A stretch of DNA of 64,000 nucleotides, taken from positions 744,001 to 808,000 of the forward strand of contig NZ_AP028022.1 of NCBI RefSeq assembly GCF_030296895.1, given 5' to 3'. This DNA is from Helicobacter felistomachi. GTDB taxonomy: Bacteria; Campylobacterota; Campylobacteria; Campylobacterales; Helicobacteraceae. The position numbers and the translations under genes are program-made. The notes beneath the pieces were generated by a model. The model did not search any database and was not told the DNA's origin. It was given only the letters and a program-made list of their open reading frames with translations. Positions 8,789 to 16,306 of the stretch are shown here, in pieces (position 1 is the first letter of the stretch; each line of letters starts with the position of its first letter).

Positions 8789-10186
8789 CTAGAGAGAAAG
8801 TGCCCTTACATTCAACTCTTTGGGGCTGGGGAAAGTGCGGACAAAGATAATGTTGTTGGTGTCGCTGCAAACTTGCCCGGGTGCGGCGGCTTTGCCATGG
8901 CAGGGGGCGATCTTAAACTCTCTATGCAAGTTGTCAATTTGGATGCTGAATTGATGGCTTTTGTTGTCCACGCGCCCCAAATACACGATGTTAGGGAACA
9001 CATTAGAACTTCTCGTGTCGGCGGCAGTGCTGGCTTTGTTGGTTGCATGCAAAATAGAGCCCCCTAGGCTGGCAGCCAACCCCCCGTATCCGGGTGCAAG
9101 ATTTCCAGCTGTTTTAAGAGCCTCTTCTGTACCGGTTTTTAAAATGGCCGAAGCGATGGCTCTGTGTTTGATCGCAGGGAGGGTGGCTTGGTATTCTTTT
9201 TGGAAGATGATGGCAAAGTTAGACAACACGCCCATGTTTTCACTCTTGCCATTTTCTACGATTTTAAAGCTGTTGTGGAAATCTTGCCCATCTTGGAGGG
9301 TGGGGAGGGCAAAGTTGAGTGAGGGGATTTTATATTCTTGTAAAGTGGGTTGCATGCCATCTTCCACAATCACCCATGTGTATTTTTCACGGCTGTGGTG
9401 TATGAGGTTTTTCAAATCCTCGCCCACGATTTTGTTACGGCTCACCCCATAGACCTCTTTTAATTCGTCAATAGCCTTGCTATCGTCCCCATTGTTGGCA
9501 AAGAACAGACCACCCACATAATTGACAAGGGGATTGACAAAACCATTATAAGCACTAAAGCGCTCTAAATTCGAAAAACGGCTTTTAAGCTCGCTGTCTA
9601 GACTCGATGTTCCAGCCACCATTTTGTCTGCCATGGAGGCGTTTTTTTGTCTGGCTTTTTGAAACTCAGCCTCAGCTTTCGCCAACTCTTTATTGTAGGC
9701 ATCTTTAATGCGGCGCTCTCTGTCGATGGTGCGGTTAAACTCCACCCTTGCGTCTTGTTTACTGCCTAAGAATGCATAATCTAGGGCCATGTAGTAGTTG
9801 GTGAGAACCCACTCATACATATGTCCTTCATAGGGGACATTCATCGCTGAACCATAAGTGGCCGCCCCGACTTTATCAATGCCCTTTTCCATAGCTTTAA
9901 AGTTCGTATCAAAGGTCTTGTTCGCCTTGTCTAGGGTGTCTAGAGACACTCGATACTGAGCCATCATGAAAGCGTTCACCCCACTTTCTAAATTCCACAA
10001 GGGCGCGTCTTTTTGTTTCTTGTCTTCGGCCAAAGCACTTTTAGACACTTGGTCGGCTCGTTGGTGGTTTTTGGCGTAATAGGCTTGTTGGAACTGGCTT
10101 AACTCCCCACGGCTCGCCGTGTGCGCACACCCCACTAAGATCAAACCCGCCACAGCCACACTGCCATAACTCAACAATCTAAACAT
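8789..10186 (-). CDS. Large lipoprotein (COG3014-like)
   Basis: The 465-residue product begins with a lipoprotein signal peptide ending in LILVGC, then Ala-His-Thr. The mature part has helical repeats rich in Ala, Lys and Gln (about residues 25-200), including an Asn/Tyr-rich MYEWVLTNYYMALDYAFLG stretch and a coiled-coil-like segment around KAEAEFQKARQK. This pattern fits the COG3014 group of bacterial lipoproteins of unknown function. The ATG at 10186 has AAGGGAA about 6 nt upstream, and the 10-codon longer start lacks this support. Upstream lie 67 AT-rich bases and then a G10 run on the coding strand, which could tune its promoter. Confidence 0.8.
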   Translation of the reverse strand: MFRLLSYGSVAVAGLILVGCAHTASRGELSQFQQAYYAKNHQRADQVSKSALAEDKKQKDAPLWNLESGVNAFMMAQYRVSLDTLDKANKTFDTNFKAMEKGIDKVGAATYGSAMNVPYEGHMYEWVLTNYYMALDYAFLGSKQDARVEFNRTIDRERRIKDAYNKELAKAEAEFQKARQKNASMADKMVAGTSSLDSELKSRFSNLERFSAYNGFVNPLVNYVGGLFFANNGDDSKAIDELKEVYGVSRNKIVGEDLKNLIHHSREKYTWVIVEDGMQPTLQEYKIPSLNFALPTLQDGQDFHNSFKIVENGKSENMGVLSNFAIIFQKEYQATLPAIKHRAIASAILKTGTEEALKTAGNLAPGYGGLAASLGGSILHATNKASTAADTRSSNVFPNIVYLGRVDNKSHQFSIQIDNLHREFKIAPCHGKAAAPGQVCSDTNNIIFVRTFPSPKELNVRALSL

Positions 10187-10253
10187 ACATTCCCTTTTCT
10201 CAAAAATAAATACCAATTTTACTTGAGAAAAACTGGGGAAAACTTAAAATATT

Positions 10254-10263
10254 CCCCCCCCCC
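10254..10263. repeat. Homopolymeric C10 (G10 on minus strand) intergenic tract
   Basis: Ten consecutive C residues lie between the MFS gene stop (10266) and the lipoprotein gene start (10186), both on the minus strand. The tract is about 67 nt upstream of the lipoprotein ATG, roughly where sequence just upstream of a -35 region would be. It is the longest single-base run I noticed in the window. Confidence 0.95.
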
Positions 10264-10265
10264 AG

Positions 10266-11627
10266 TCAATAAATGCCGCTCTGCGCGCCCTTTCTAAAGC
10301 CCACGGACAGCTCTATGATTTGCTCTTCGCTGGTTTGCAGGGCATCGTATTTGACGATGATCGTGTTTTGGCTCTCATTAATATACCACTCAATGATCCC
10401 CACTTGTGTTTCAATAGTTTTAAATTTCTCCCGGTCGAAAGCATCCAAAGGGAAGTAGACATTTTTTTGGCGGCTAGGATTACTTAGCAGGCTTACAAGC
10501 CCCAACCACAGCACACACACCACGACCACAAGGATCGCCACCTTCTCCACGCCTAAATAAGTGTAACCCATCCCACCCAACATTCCCCCCACAAACGACC
10601 CTACATAGCCATACGAAACAAACATGCCAAGCACTAGCCCTCTTTGGTGTGCCTTAGCAAATTTGCTCGCCAAAGATTGCATGATCGGCTCAAGCGTGCC
10701 AAAGCCGGCAAAAAAGCACATGATCCCTGCAAGAAAGAGCCAAGTTGTGGGCGAGTTTGCATGTCTGTCGGCATAAGCCAAGCACGCATAGGCGAGCAAG
10801 AACAAGAACACCCCGCTTAAAAGCACGCCCTTAGCTTTGTGGAACTTTTCAGCGATGATCGCCGCAGGGGCCATGCTCACCATGCCAAGGGCTGCACCCG
10901 CGGTGTAGATTTTCCAAAGCACTCCCTTATCCATTTTAAACTCATGCACCAAGGCTAGGGGGATCAAGACAAAAATCAAGGTCATCAAGCACTTTTCAAA
11001 GAAAGAGCAACTATTGATGATAAAAATATCCTTGTTTTTTAAAGCGTCTAGCAAGCGGGGCTTTTCTTTGAGCGTGTAGATGATTTTAGGCGGTTCGGGG
11101 ACTTTAAATGCCATTAAGAGCATGGAGGCTAGAGTCAAAAGAGTGGTTAACATAAAGAGCCACTGCACCCCAAAGCGCATGCCAATGCTAGGGCCTATCA
11201 CCATCGCCGCTGTGAAGCTAAAAAAAATCCCCGCCCCCATCATCGCCATCGCGTGGGTGCGCTTTTCTTCTTCCACAAGGTCGGCGATCATGGCGCTAAG
11301 CACCCCTCCCATCGCCCCCATGCCCTGAATCAAACGCCCGATGACAAGGGTTTGGATATTGTGCGCGATAAAGCACAGAAAAGAGCCCACCACAAAGACC
11401 CCCAGACACCACAGCACGACCTTTTTACGGCTATACTTGTCGCTTAAAATCCCGATCGGAGTTTGGCATAAAATTTGGGTGAGATACGCCCCCCCCACCG
11501 CTAGGCCCATCATCGCCGCTGAAGCCTTGAAGCTCACGGCGTATAAAGAGATCACGGGCAAAACAATAAACAGCCCTAAAAAACGCAGGGAGGACACAAA
11601 CACGAGGGGGAGAATCTTTTGCAACAT
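10266..11627 (-). CDS. MFS transporter, YajR-like, with C-terminal cytosolic domain
   Basis: This 453-residue protein has twelve predicted membrane helices. The MFS motif A is GILSDKYSRKKVV (about residues 59-71). After the last helix (about residue 385) comes a hydrophilic domain of about 65 residues (VGIIEWYINESQNTIIVKY...EEQIIELSVGF) with a beta-alpha-beta pattern. That arrangement is known from YajR, whose YAM domain has a ferredoxin-like fold. The substrate is unknown; relatives are annotated as drug or sugar efflux proteins. The gene starts 4 nt after a 76-codon gene and is probably co-transcribed with it. Confidence 0.83.
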   Translation of the reverse strand: MLQKILPLVFVSSLRFLGLFIVLPVISLYAVSFKASAAMMGLAVGGAYLTQILCQTPIGILSDKYSRKKVVLWCLGVFVVGSFLCFIAHNIQTLVIGRLIQGMGAMGGVLSAMIADLVEEEKRTHAMAMMGAGIFFSFTAAMVIGPSIGMRFGVQWLFMLTTLLTLASMLLMAFKVPEPPKIIYTLKEKPRLLDALKNKDIFIINSCSFFEKCLMTLIFVLIPLALVHEFKMDKGVLWKIYTAGAALGMVSMAPAAIIAEKFHKAKGVLLSGVFLFLLAYACLAYADRHANSPTTWLFLAGIMCFFAGFGTLEPIMQSLASKFAKAHQRGLVLGMFVSYGYVGSFVGGMLGGMGYTYLGVEKVAILVVVVCVLWLGLVSLLSNPSRQKNVYFPLDAFDREKFKTIETQVGIIEWYINESQNTIIVKYDALQTSEEQIIELSVGFRKGAQSGIY

Positions 11628-11631
11628 TGGG

Positions 11632-11862
11632 CTACCTTTGTGGCTCTTTAGAGCCCCGCTTAAAAACTTCGTGGCACGCCTGTTTGTCGTGGTGCAACAC
11701 GCAAGACTCTTGCAATTTCCTCAAGTCTTGGGCGCGTTTTTCTTCTTGCGCCTGTTGGACCTGGTGCATTTGGTAGGTGTAAACCCCATAAAAGGCCAAC
11801 CCCGACACGACAATAAACAACAAATCACCCCGTTTCACTTTGGGGCAGAACTTGCACGCCAT
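11632..11862 (-). CDS. Small single-pass membrane protein with Cys pairs
   Basis: This 76-residue protein has a CKFC motif at residues 3-6, one hydrophobic segment (about 14-30), then a Gln/Glu/Lys-rich helix likely to form a coiled coil, and two more cysteines (in ESCVLHHDKQACHE). It lies 4 nt upstream of the MFS gene on the same strand. The paired cysteines with nearby histidines could bind a metal or form disulfides, but this is inference. I do not recognise a named family. Confidence 0.7.
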   Translation of the reverse strand: MACKFCPKVKRGDLLFIVVSGLAFYGVYTYQMHQVQQAQEEKRAQDLRKLQESCVLHHDKQACHEVFKRGSKEPQR

Positions 11863-11908
11863 CGCTTTTCTTTTTGCTAGGCTTATAACACACTTTCATT
11901 TAAGGTAG

Positions 11909-11914
11909 TATAAT
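11909..11914 (+). promoter_or_regulatory. -10 box (TATAAT) for sppA
   Basis: A perfect TATAAT preceded by TAG lies 30 nt upstream of the sppA ATG at 11944, with GGAG as the ribosome-binding site between them. No obvious -35. Confidence 0.65.
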
Positions 11915-11943
11915 AAGGATTTATCCCCTTTTTGGAGTTTGTC

Positions 11944-12804
11944 ATGCTCGCCAAGTTGGCAAAGTTGATCACCACCCCCCTAGACTTCATCACCCGCTAT
12001 TTCAAGGCGGTTGTCTTGATCTTGATTGTGCTGTTTGTGTTTATGAGTAAAGAGAGCACACAGACCCCCCCGCCTAATCTAGCCAAAATTTATCTCTATG
12101 GGCCTATTTTTGAGAGCGAAACCTTAAGGGCACAAGTCAAACAAGTGTTGGCAAATCCAAGCGTCAAGGGCGTGTTGTTACTCATCGACTCGCCCGGGGG
12201 GAGCATTAGCGCAAGCGTAGAACTCAACGACATGATCGCCGAGCTTCGGCAAAAACTGCCTGTGGTGGCTTACGTGCAGGGGGTGATGGCAAGCGGGAGC
12301 TATTACGCAGGGATGGCAGCCAATGCGATTTATGCCAATCGGGGTGCGCTCATCGGCTCTATTGGGGTGATCTTTAGCAGTGTGAATATCCAAGCCCTCA
12401 TGGATAAACTGGGGATCAAAGCGCAGGGGCTGGCTAAGGGGGCGTATAAAGAGGTGGGGACTTTTACAAGGGCGTGGACGGACAAAGAAAAGCAATACCT
12501 AGAGCGTTTATTGGATCAAGAATATCAAATGTTCGTGGGCGATGTGGCTAAGGCACGCAAGTTAGACCCCACCCACGCCCCCGATTTTGCTGAGGGCAAA
12601 ATCTTTAACGCTAAAGAAGCCCTAGATTTGCACCTCATAGACCACATAGGCACTTACAACCAAGCCATTAAAGCCTTGCAGACAATGGCGCATGTCAAAA
12701 ATCCCCTGTGGCTGCAAAGAGACCGCCTCGATCGATTGATGGATAAACTCTTGCAATCCAGTGCCCAAATTGTGGGGCGGTATTTGGGAGTGGGGCTTCG
12801 TTAG
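11944..12804 (+). CDS. sppA: Signal peptide peptidase SppA (protease IV type)
   Basis: This 286-residue serine peptidase has one N-terminal membrane anchor (about residues 21-34) and a ClpP-like domain outside the membrane. The oxyanion-site motif is IDSPGGSI (81-88), the likely nucleophile is Ser117 in VMASGSYYAG, and the catalytic Lys is probably K169 in GAYKEVGT. It is the short form of the family, with one catalytic domain as in Bacillus, not the duplicated E. coli form. SppA degrades cleaved signal peptides. The ATG at 11944 with GGAG 6 nt upstream is preferred over the TTG at 11932. Confidence 0.92.
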   Translation: MLAKLAKLITTPLDFITRYFKAVVLILIVLFVFMSKESTQTPPPNLAKIYLYGPIFESETLRAQVKQVLANPSVKGVLLLIDSPGGSISASVELNDMIAELRQKLPVVAYVQGVMASGSYYAGMAANAIYANRGALIGSIGVIFSSVNIQALMDKLGIKAQGLAKGAYKEVGTFTRAWTDKEKQYLERLLDQEYQMFVGDVAKARKLDPTHAPDFAEGKIFNAKEALDLHLIDHIGTYNQAIKALQTMAHVKNPLWLQRDRLDRLMDKLLQSSAQIVGRYLGVGLR

Positions 12805-12816
12805 CCAAACTTAAGT

Positions 12817-12822
12817 TATAAT
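12817..12822 (+). promoter_or_regulatory. -10 box (TATAAT)
   Basis: A perfect TATAAT lies 31 nt upstream of the ATG at 12853, in the 48-nt gap after sppA. It suggests the membrane-protein gene has its own promoter. Confidence 0.6.
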
Positions 12823-12852
12823 CTGGGGTTTTATCCACACAAAAGGATGGCT

Positions 12853-13289
12853 ATGGCTGCAATTTACCCCTATGTTCTCATCATCCACCTCTTTAGTGCC
12901 GTGATCTTCCTGGGCTACTTGTTCTTTGATGTGGTGATTTTGCCCAATGTCAAAAAGCTTTATGGTGATGAGATTGCCAACAAGGCAGAGCAGGGGATCG
13001 GCCAGCGGGCAGTGAAAATCATGCCCATTTGCGTGTTGTTGCTCTTGATTACGGGGGGGATGATGGTGAGCCAGTACATTGGGGGGATAAGGGGTATTTG
13101 CAAACGCCTTTTCAAAAGGTGCTTATGTTGAAACTTCTTTTTGCTGGGGGGATTTTTGTGATGGTGGCAATTGCGCTCACTTGTAAATTTTTAAACAGAA
13201 AAAACCCTATTGGAAGCATCATCCACCCCACTGCGTTGATTCTAGGCGCTCTCATCATTGTGTGCGCTAAACTCATGTGGTATGTCTGA
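12853..13289 (+). CDS. Four-helix membrane protein (CopD/HemJ-like), frameshifted as written
   Basis: The ATG at 12853 has AAAGG 6 nt upstream. The first ~75 residues hold a helix with a membrane His (IIHLFSAVIFLGYLFFD) and a second helix. The frame then changes at the G6 run 13081-13086: with one more G the protein continues YIGG-DKGYLQTPFQKVLMLKLL and two further helices, ending LMWYV, for about 145 residues. Helix number, the membrane His and the length resemble CopD- or HemJ-type heme/copper membrane proteins. That similarity is weak, so I do not assign a function. As written, translation would end early within an out-of-frame tail. Confidence 0.72.
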
Positions 13290-13409
13290 TGTGCCCTCTT
13301 TACACGGCTCTACCCCCCCATTATTTAAATTTGAGCGTGTGGCATTCTTTCTTGAGGCAGTTTTAAACGGCGTGGGCGGCGTTTGAAGAGGGGAGCTGAA
13401 AGGAAGTTT

Positions 13410-14819
13410 GTGGAAAACGAGCATTTAGAACGGGGCATTAAGGTACGCCAGTTGTTGATGATCGCCCTAGGTGGGACGATCGGTACGGGGTTGTTTGTGG
13501 GCACGGGGGGCAACATCGCCAATGCCGGGCCTTTAGGGACATTGATCGCCTACATAGTGGGCGGGGTGATTGTCTACTCTATTATTTTGTCCTTGGGTGA
13601 GCTAGCGAGCGTCTACCCCACTACGGGTAGCTTTGGCGACTACGCAAGCCAATTTATTGGGCCCGCTACGGGGTATATGGTTTTTTGGATGTATTGGGTG
13701 GGCTGGGTCATCACCGTGGCGGTGGAGTACATCGCGGTGGGGCTTTTAATGCAGCGCTGGTTTCCCCATGTGCCCGTGTATTATTTTGTCATGGGCTGTA
13801 TTGTGTTGATTTTTTTACTCAACGCCTTTTCGGTGAAAATCTTTGCTGAGGGGGAGTTTTTCCTCGCCTCCATTAAAGTATTTGCTGTGTTTATCTTCAT
13901 CGTTTTGGGGGTGGTGGGGATTGTTTACCAAATCTACTTACACGGCTTTAACTCGGTGTGGGCAAATTTTTATATGGCGCAGGCCAACCCGAGTCTAGGG
14001 CTGGAGGCAGGGTTGTTCCCTAAGGGGCTTGCTGGGGCCTTTGGGGTGATTTTGGCCGTGATCTTTGCCTACACGGGCACGGAGATCGTGGGCGTGGCAG
14101 CAGGGGAGGCAAAGAATCCGAGCGTGGCGATGCCAAGAGCCATTAAAGCGACTTTGTGGCGCATTGTGTTTTTCTTTCTAGGCTCGGTGATCGTGATCTC
14201 TGTGTTCTTACCCATGACGGATTCGAGCATCGCTAAAAGCCCCTTTGTGGCGACTTTAGAGCGCATCTCTTTGCCCCTTATGGGCACGGGTATCCCTTAC
14301 GCCGCCGATGTGATGAACTTTGTCATCATCACCGCGATTTTATCCACCGCCAACTCAGGGGTTTATGCCTCTAGCCGTATGGTCTATGGCTTGGCGCAAA
14401 AAAAGATGTTCCCCCCCATTTTTGCCAAACTCAATAAGCAAGGCACACCCGTTTACGCCATGTATTTGTCTATGGGTTTCTCACTTTTAGGCATGCTAAC
14501 CCAAGCCTACGCCCCTGAAAAGATCATTGAATCTTTAATCAACATCATCAGTTTTAGCGTAATCATTGTGTGGATCAGTGTGAGTGTGGCGCAGTATAAT
14601 TTTAGAAAGCAGTTTGTGACCTCGGGCAAATCCTTGAACGACTTACCCTACCGCGCGCCCTTTTTGCCCTTGATCCAGTTTATTGGCATTAGTGGGTCGC
14701 TTGTGGGGGTGGTGGGGGCGTATATGGACCCAGATCAACGCATCGGGGCGTATTTAACCATTGGCTACACCCTTTTATGCTATTTGGGCTACTACCTCAC
14801 TAAGGGCAGATGGGGATAG
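13410..14819 (+). CDS. Amino-acid permease (APC superfamily)
   Basis: This protein of about 469 residues has twelve membrane helices. The APC substrate-site motif GGTIGTGLFVGTG lies in helix 1, and the conserved YTGTEIVGVAAGEAKNPS stretch in helix 6 is typical of basic/neutral amino-acid permeases (LysP/RocE/AnsP group). GTG at 13410 is favoured (AGGA 5 nt upstream), with TTG at 13383 as the alternative. H. pylori has a comparable permease immediately before htrA, the order seen here. Substrate is not determined by the sequence; lysine or arginine would fit the subfamily. Confidence 0.88.
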   Translation: MENEHLERGIKVRQLLMIALGGTIGTGLFVGTGGNIANAGPLGTLIAYIVGGVIVYSIILSLGELASVYPTTGSFGDYASQFIGPATGYMVFWMYWVGWVITVAVEYIAVGLLMQRWFPHVPVYYFVMGCIVLIFLLNAFSVKIFAEGEFFLASIKVFAVFIFIVLGVVGIVYQIYLHGFNSVWANFYMAQANPSLGLEAGLFPKGLAGAFGVILAVIFAYTGTEIVGVAAGEAKNPSVAMPRAIKATLWRIVFFFLGSVIVISVFLPMTDSSIAKSPFVATLERISLPLMGTGIPYAADVMNFVIITAILSTANSGVYASSRMVYGLAQKKMFPPIFAKLNKQGTPVYAMYLSMGFSLLGMLTQAYAPEKIIESLINIISFSVIIVWISVSVAQYNFRKQFVTSGKSLNDLPYRAPFLPLIQFIGISGSLVGVVGAYMDPDQRIGAYLTIGYTLLCYLGYYLTKGRWG

Positions 14820-14837
14820 GCTTAAACAAAGTTTGGC

Positions 14838-14843
14838 TATACT
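14838..14843 (+). promoter_or_regulatory. -10 box (TATACT) for htrA
   Basis: TATACT lies 31 nt upstream of the htrA ATG, in the 54-nt gap after the permease. AAAGGATAAC supplies the ribosome-binding site. Confidence 0.5.
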
Positions 14844-14873
14844 AAACAGAAATACTTATTTTAAAGGATAACA

Positions 14874-16301
14874 ATGAGGTTTATAGCGTTAAGCGTGGCT
14901 TTGGCCGTGGGGCTAGGGGCTGGGACGATTAACATACAGACCATGCCCGAGGTGAAAAACCGCGTGGGAGCGGATCACAATGGGAGCAGCACGATCTACT
15001 CTTTCCACAACTCTGTGAAAGAGGCGACCAAGGCGGTGGTGAATATCTCTACCCAAAAGAAAATCAAAAGCAATTTTATGGGCGGGGGGCTGTTTAATGA
15101 CCCCTTTTTCCAACAATTCTTTGGCGACTTATATAACTCAGTGCCTAAAGATCGGGTTGAGAGGGCTTTAGGCAGTGGAGTGATCATCTCTAAAGACGGC
15201 TACATCGTTACCAATAACCATGTCATTGACGGGGCGGATAAAATCTCTGTCACGATCCCCGGGAACAATAAAGAATTTGTGGCGACTTTAGTGGGCAAGG
15301 ATGCGGACAGCGATTTAGCGGTGATTAAAATCAATAAGGACAATCTGCCCACCATCCAATTTGCCGACAGTGGGGATCTCATGGTCGGAGATTTGGTCTT
15401 TGCGATCGGCAACCCCTTTGGTGTGGGCGAAACTGTAACCCAAGGCATCGTCTCCGCGCTCAATAAAACGAGCATCGGGATCAACAACTACGAAAACTTC
15501 ATCCAAACAGACGCAGCGATCAACCCAGGCAACTCAGGGGGAGCCTTGATCGACAGCCGAGGCGGACTTGTGGGGATCAACACGGCGATTTTATCGCGCA
15601 CAGGGGGCAACCACGGCGTGGGCTTTGCGATCCCTTCAAACACCGTGCAACACATCGCGGTCCAGCTCATCAAAACGGGCACGATCCACAGGGGTTATTT
15701 GGGTGTGGGGATTCAAGATGTCAGCAGTGAGTTGCAAAGCAGCTACAACGGGCAAGAGGGGGCGGTGGTCATCAGCATTGAAAAAGACTCGCCAGCCAAA
15801 AAAGCGGGCTTGATGATTTGGGACTTAATCATGCAAGTCAATGGCAAAAAGGTGAAAAACTCTGCCGAGTTGCGTAACTTGATCGGCTCTATGACACCCA
15901 ACCAACGCGTTACCATCAAGTATATGCGCAACAAAAAAGAATACACCACGAGCCTAGTGTTGACCGAGCGCAAAAACCCCAACAAAAAAGAAACCAGCAC
16001 GGCACACGAGGGCGCACACGGACAACTCAGTGGACTTAAAGTAGAAACCCTAACGCCCAGATTACGCAAACAAGCCCGTATCCCCGAGGAAATCCACGGT
16101 GTGTTGGTGCAAGAGGTGAAAGAGAACTCCAAAGCGCAGGATTTGGGCTTTAGACAGGGCGATGTGATCATGCAGATTGAAAATGTCAGCATTAAAAACA
16201 TTGAGGACTTTAACCATGCTTTGAGCCGTTACCGCAATGTCCCCAAACGCTTTTTGGTCTTTGATATACAAAGGGGTTATAAGCAAATCGTGGCGAAATA
16301 G
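14874..16301 (+). CDS. htrA: Periplasmic/secreted serine protease and chaperone HtrA
   Basis: This 475-residue DegP-type protease has a short signal peptide (residues 1-17) and an S1C trypsin-like domain with the full catalytic triad: H116 (NNHVIDG), D147 (DSDLAVIKI) and S221 (NPGNSGGAL). Two PDZ domains follow (about 260-350 and 385-470). These triad positions are the same as in H. pylori HtrA. There the enzyme removes misfolded envelope proteins and is also secreted and cleaves E-cadherin; whether this one is secreted is inference. The gene is uninterrupted and has its own likely promoter. Confidence 0.97.
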   Translation: MRFIALSVALAVGLGAGTINIQTMPEVKNRVGADHNGSSTIYSFHNSVKEATKAVVNISTQKKIKSNFMGGGLFNDPFFQQFFGDLYNSVPKDRVERALGSGVIISKDGYIVTNNHVIDGADKISVTIPGNNKEFVATLVGKDADSDLAVIKINKDNLPTIQFADSGDLMVGDLVFAIGNPFGVGETVTQGIVSALNKTSIGINNYENFIQTDAAINPGNSGGALIDSRGGLVGINTAILSRTGGNHGVGFAIPSNTVQHIAVQLIKTGTIHRGYLGVGIQDVSSELQSSYNGQEGAVVISIEKDSPAKKAGLMIWDLIMQVNGKKVKNSAELRNLIGSMTPNQRVTIKYMRNKKEYTTSLVLTERKNPNKKETSTAHEGAHGQLSGLKVETLTPRLRKQARIPEEIHGVLVQEVKENSKAQDLGFRQGDVIMQIENVSIKNIEDFNHALSRYRNVPKRFLVFDIQRGYKQIVAK

Positions 16302-16306
16302 CCCCA

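Noticed and set aside
8961-9452. 163-codon plus-strand frame inside the lipoprotein gene
   Set aside because: Opposite strand of the large lipoprotein, no start signals, and composition like a shadow.
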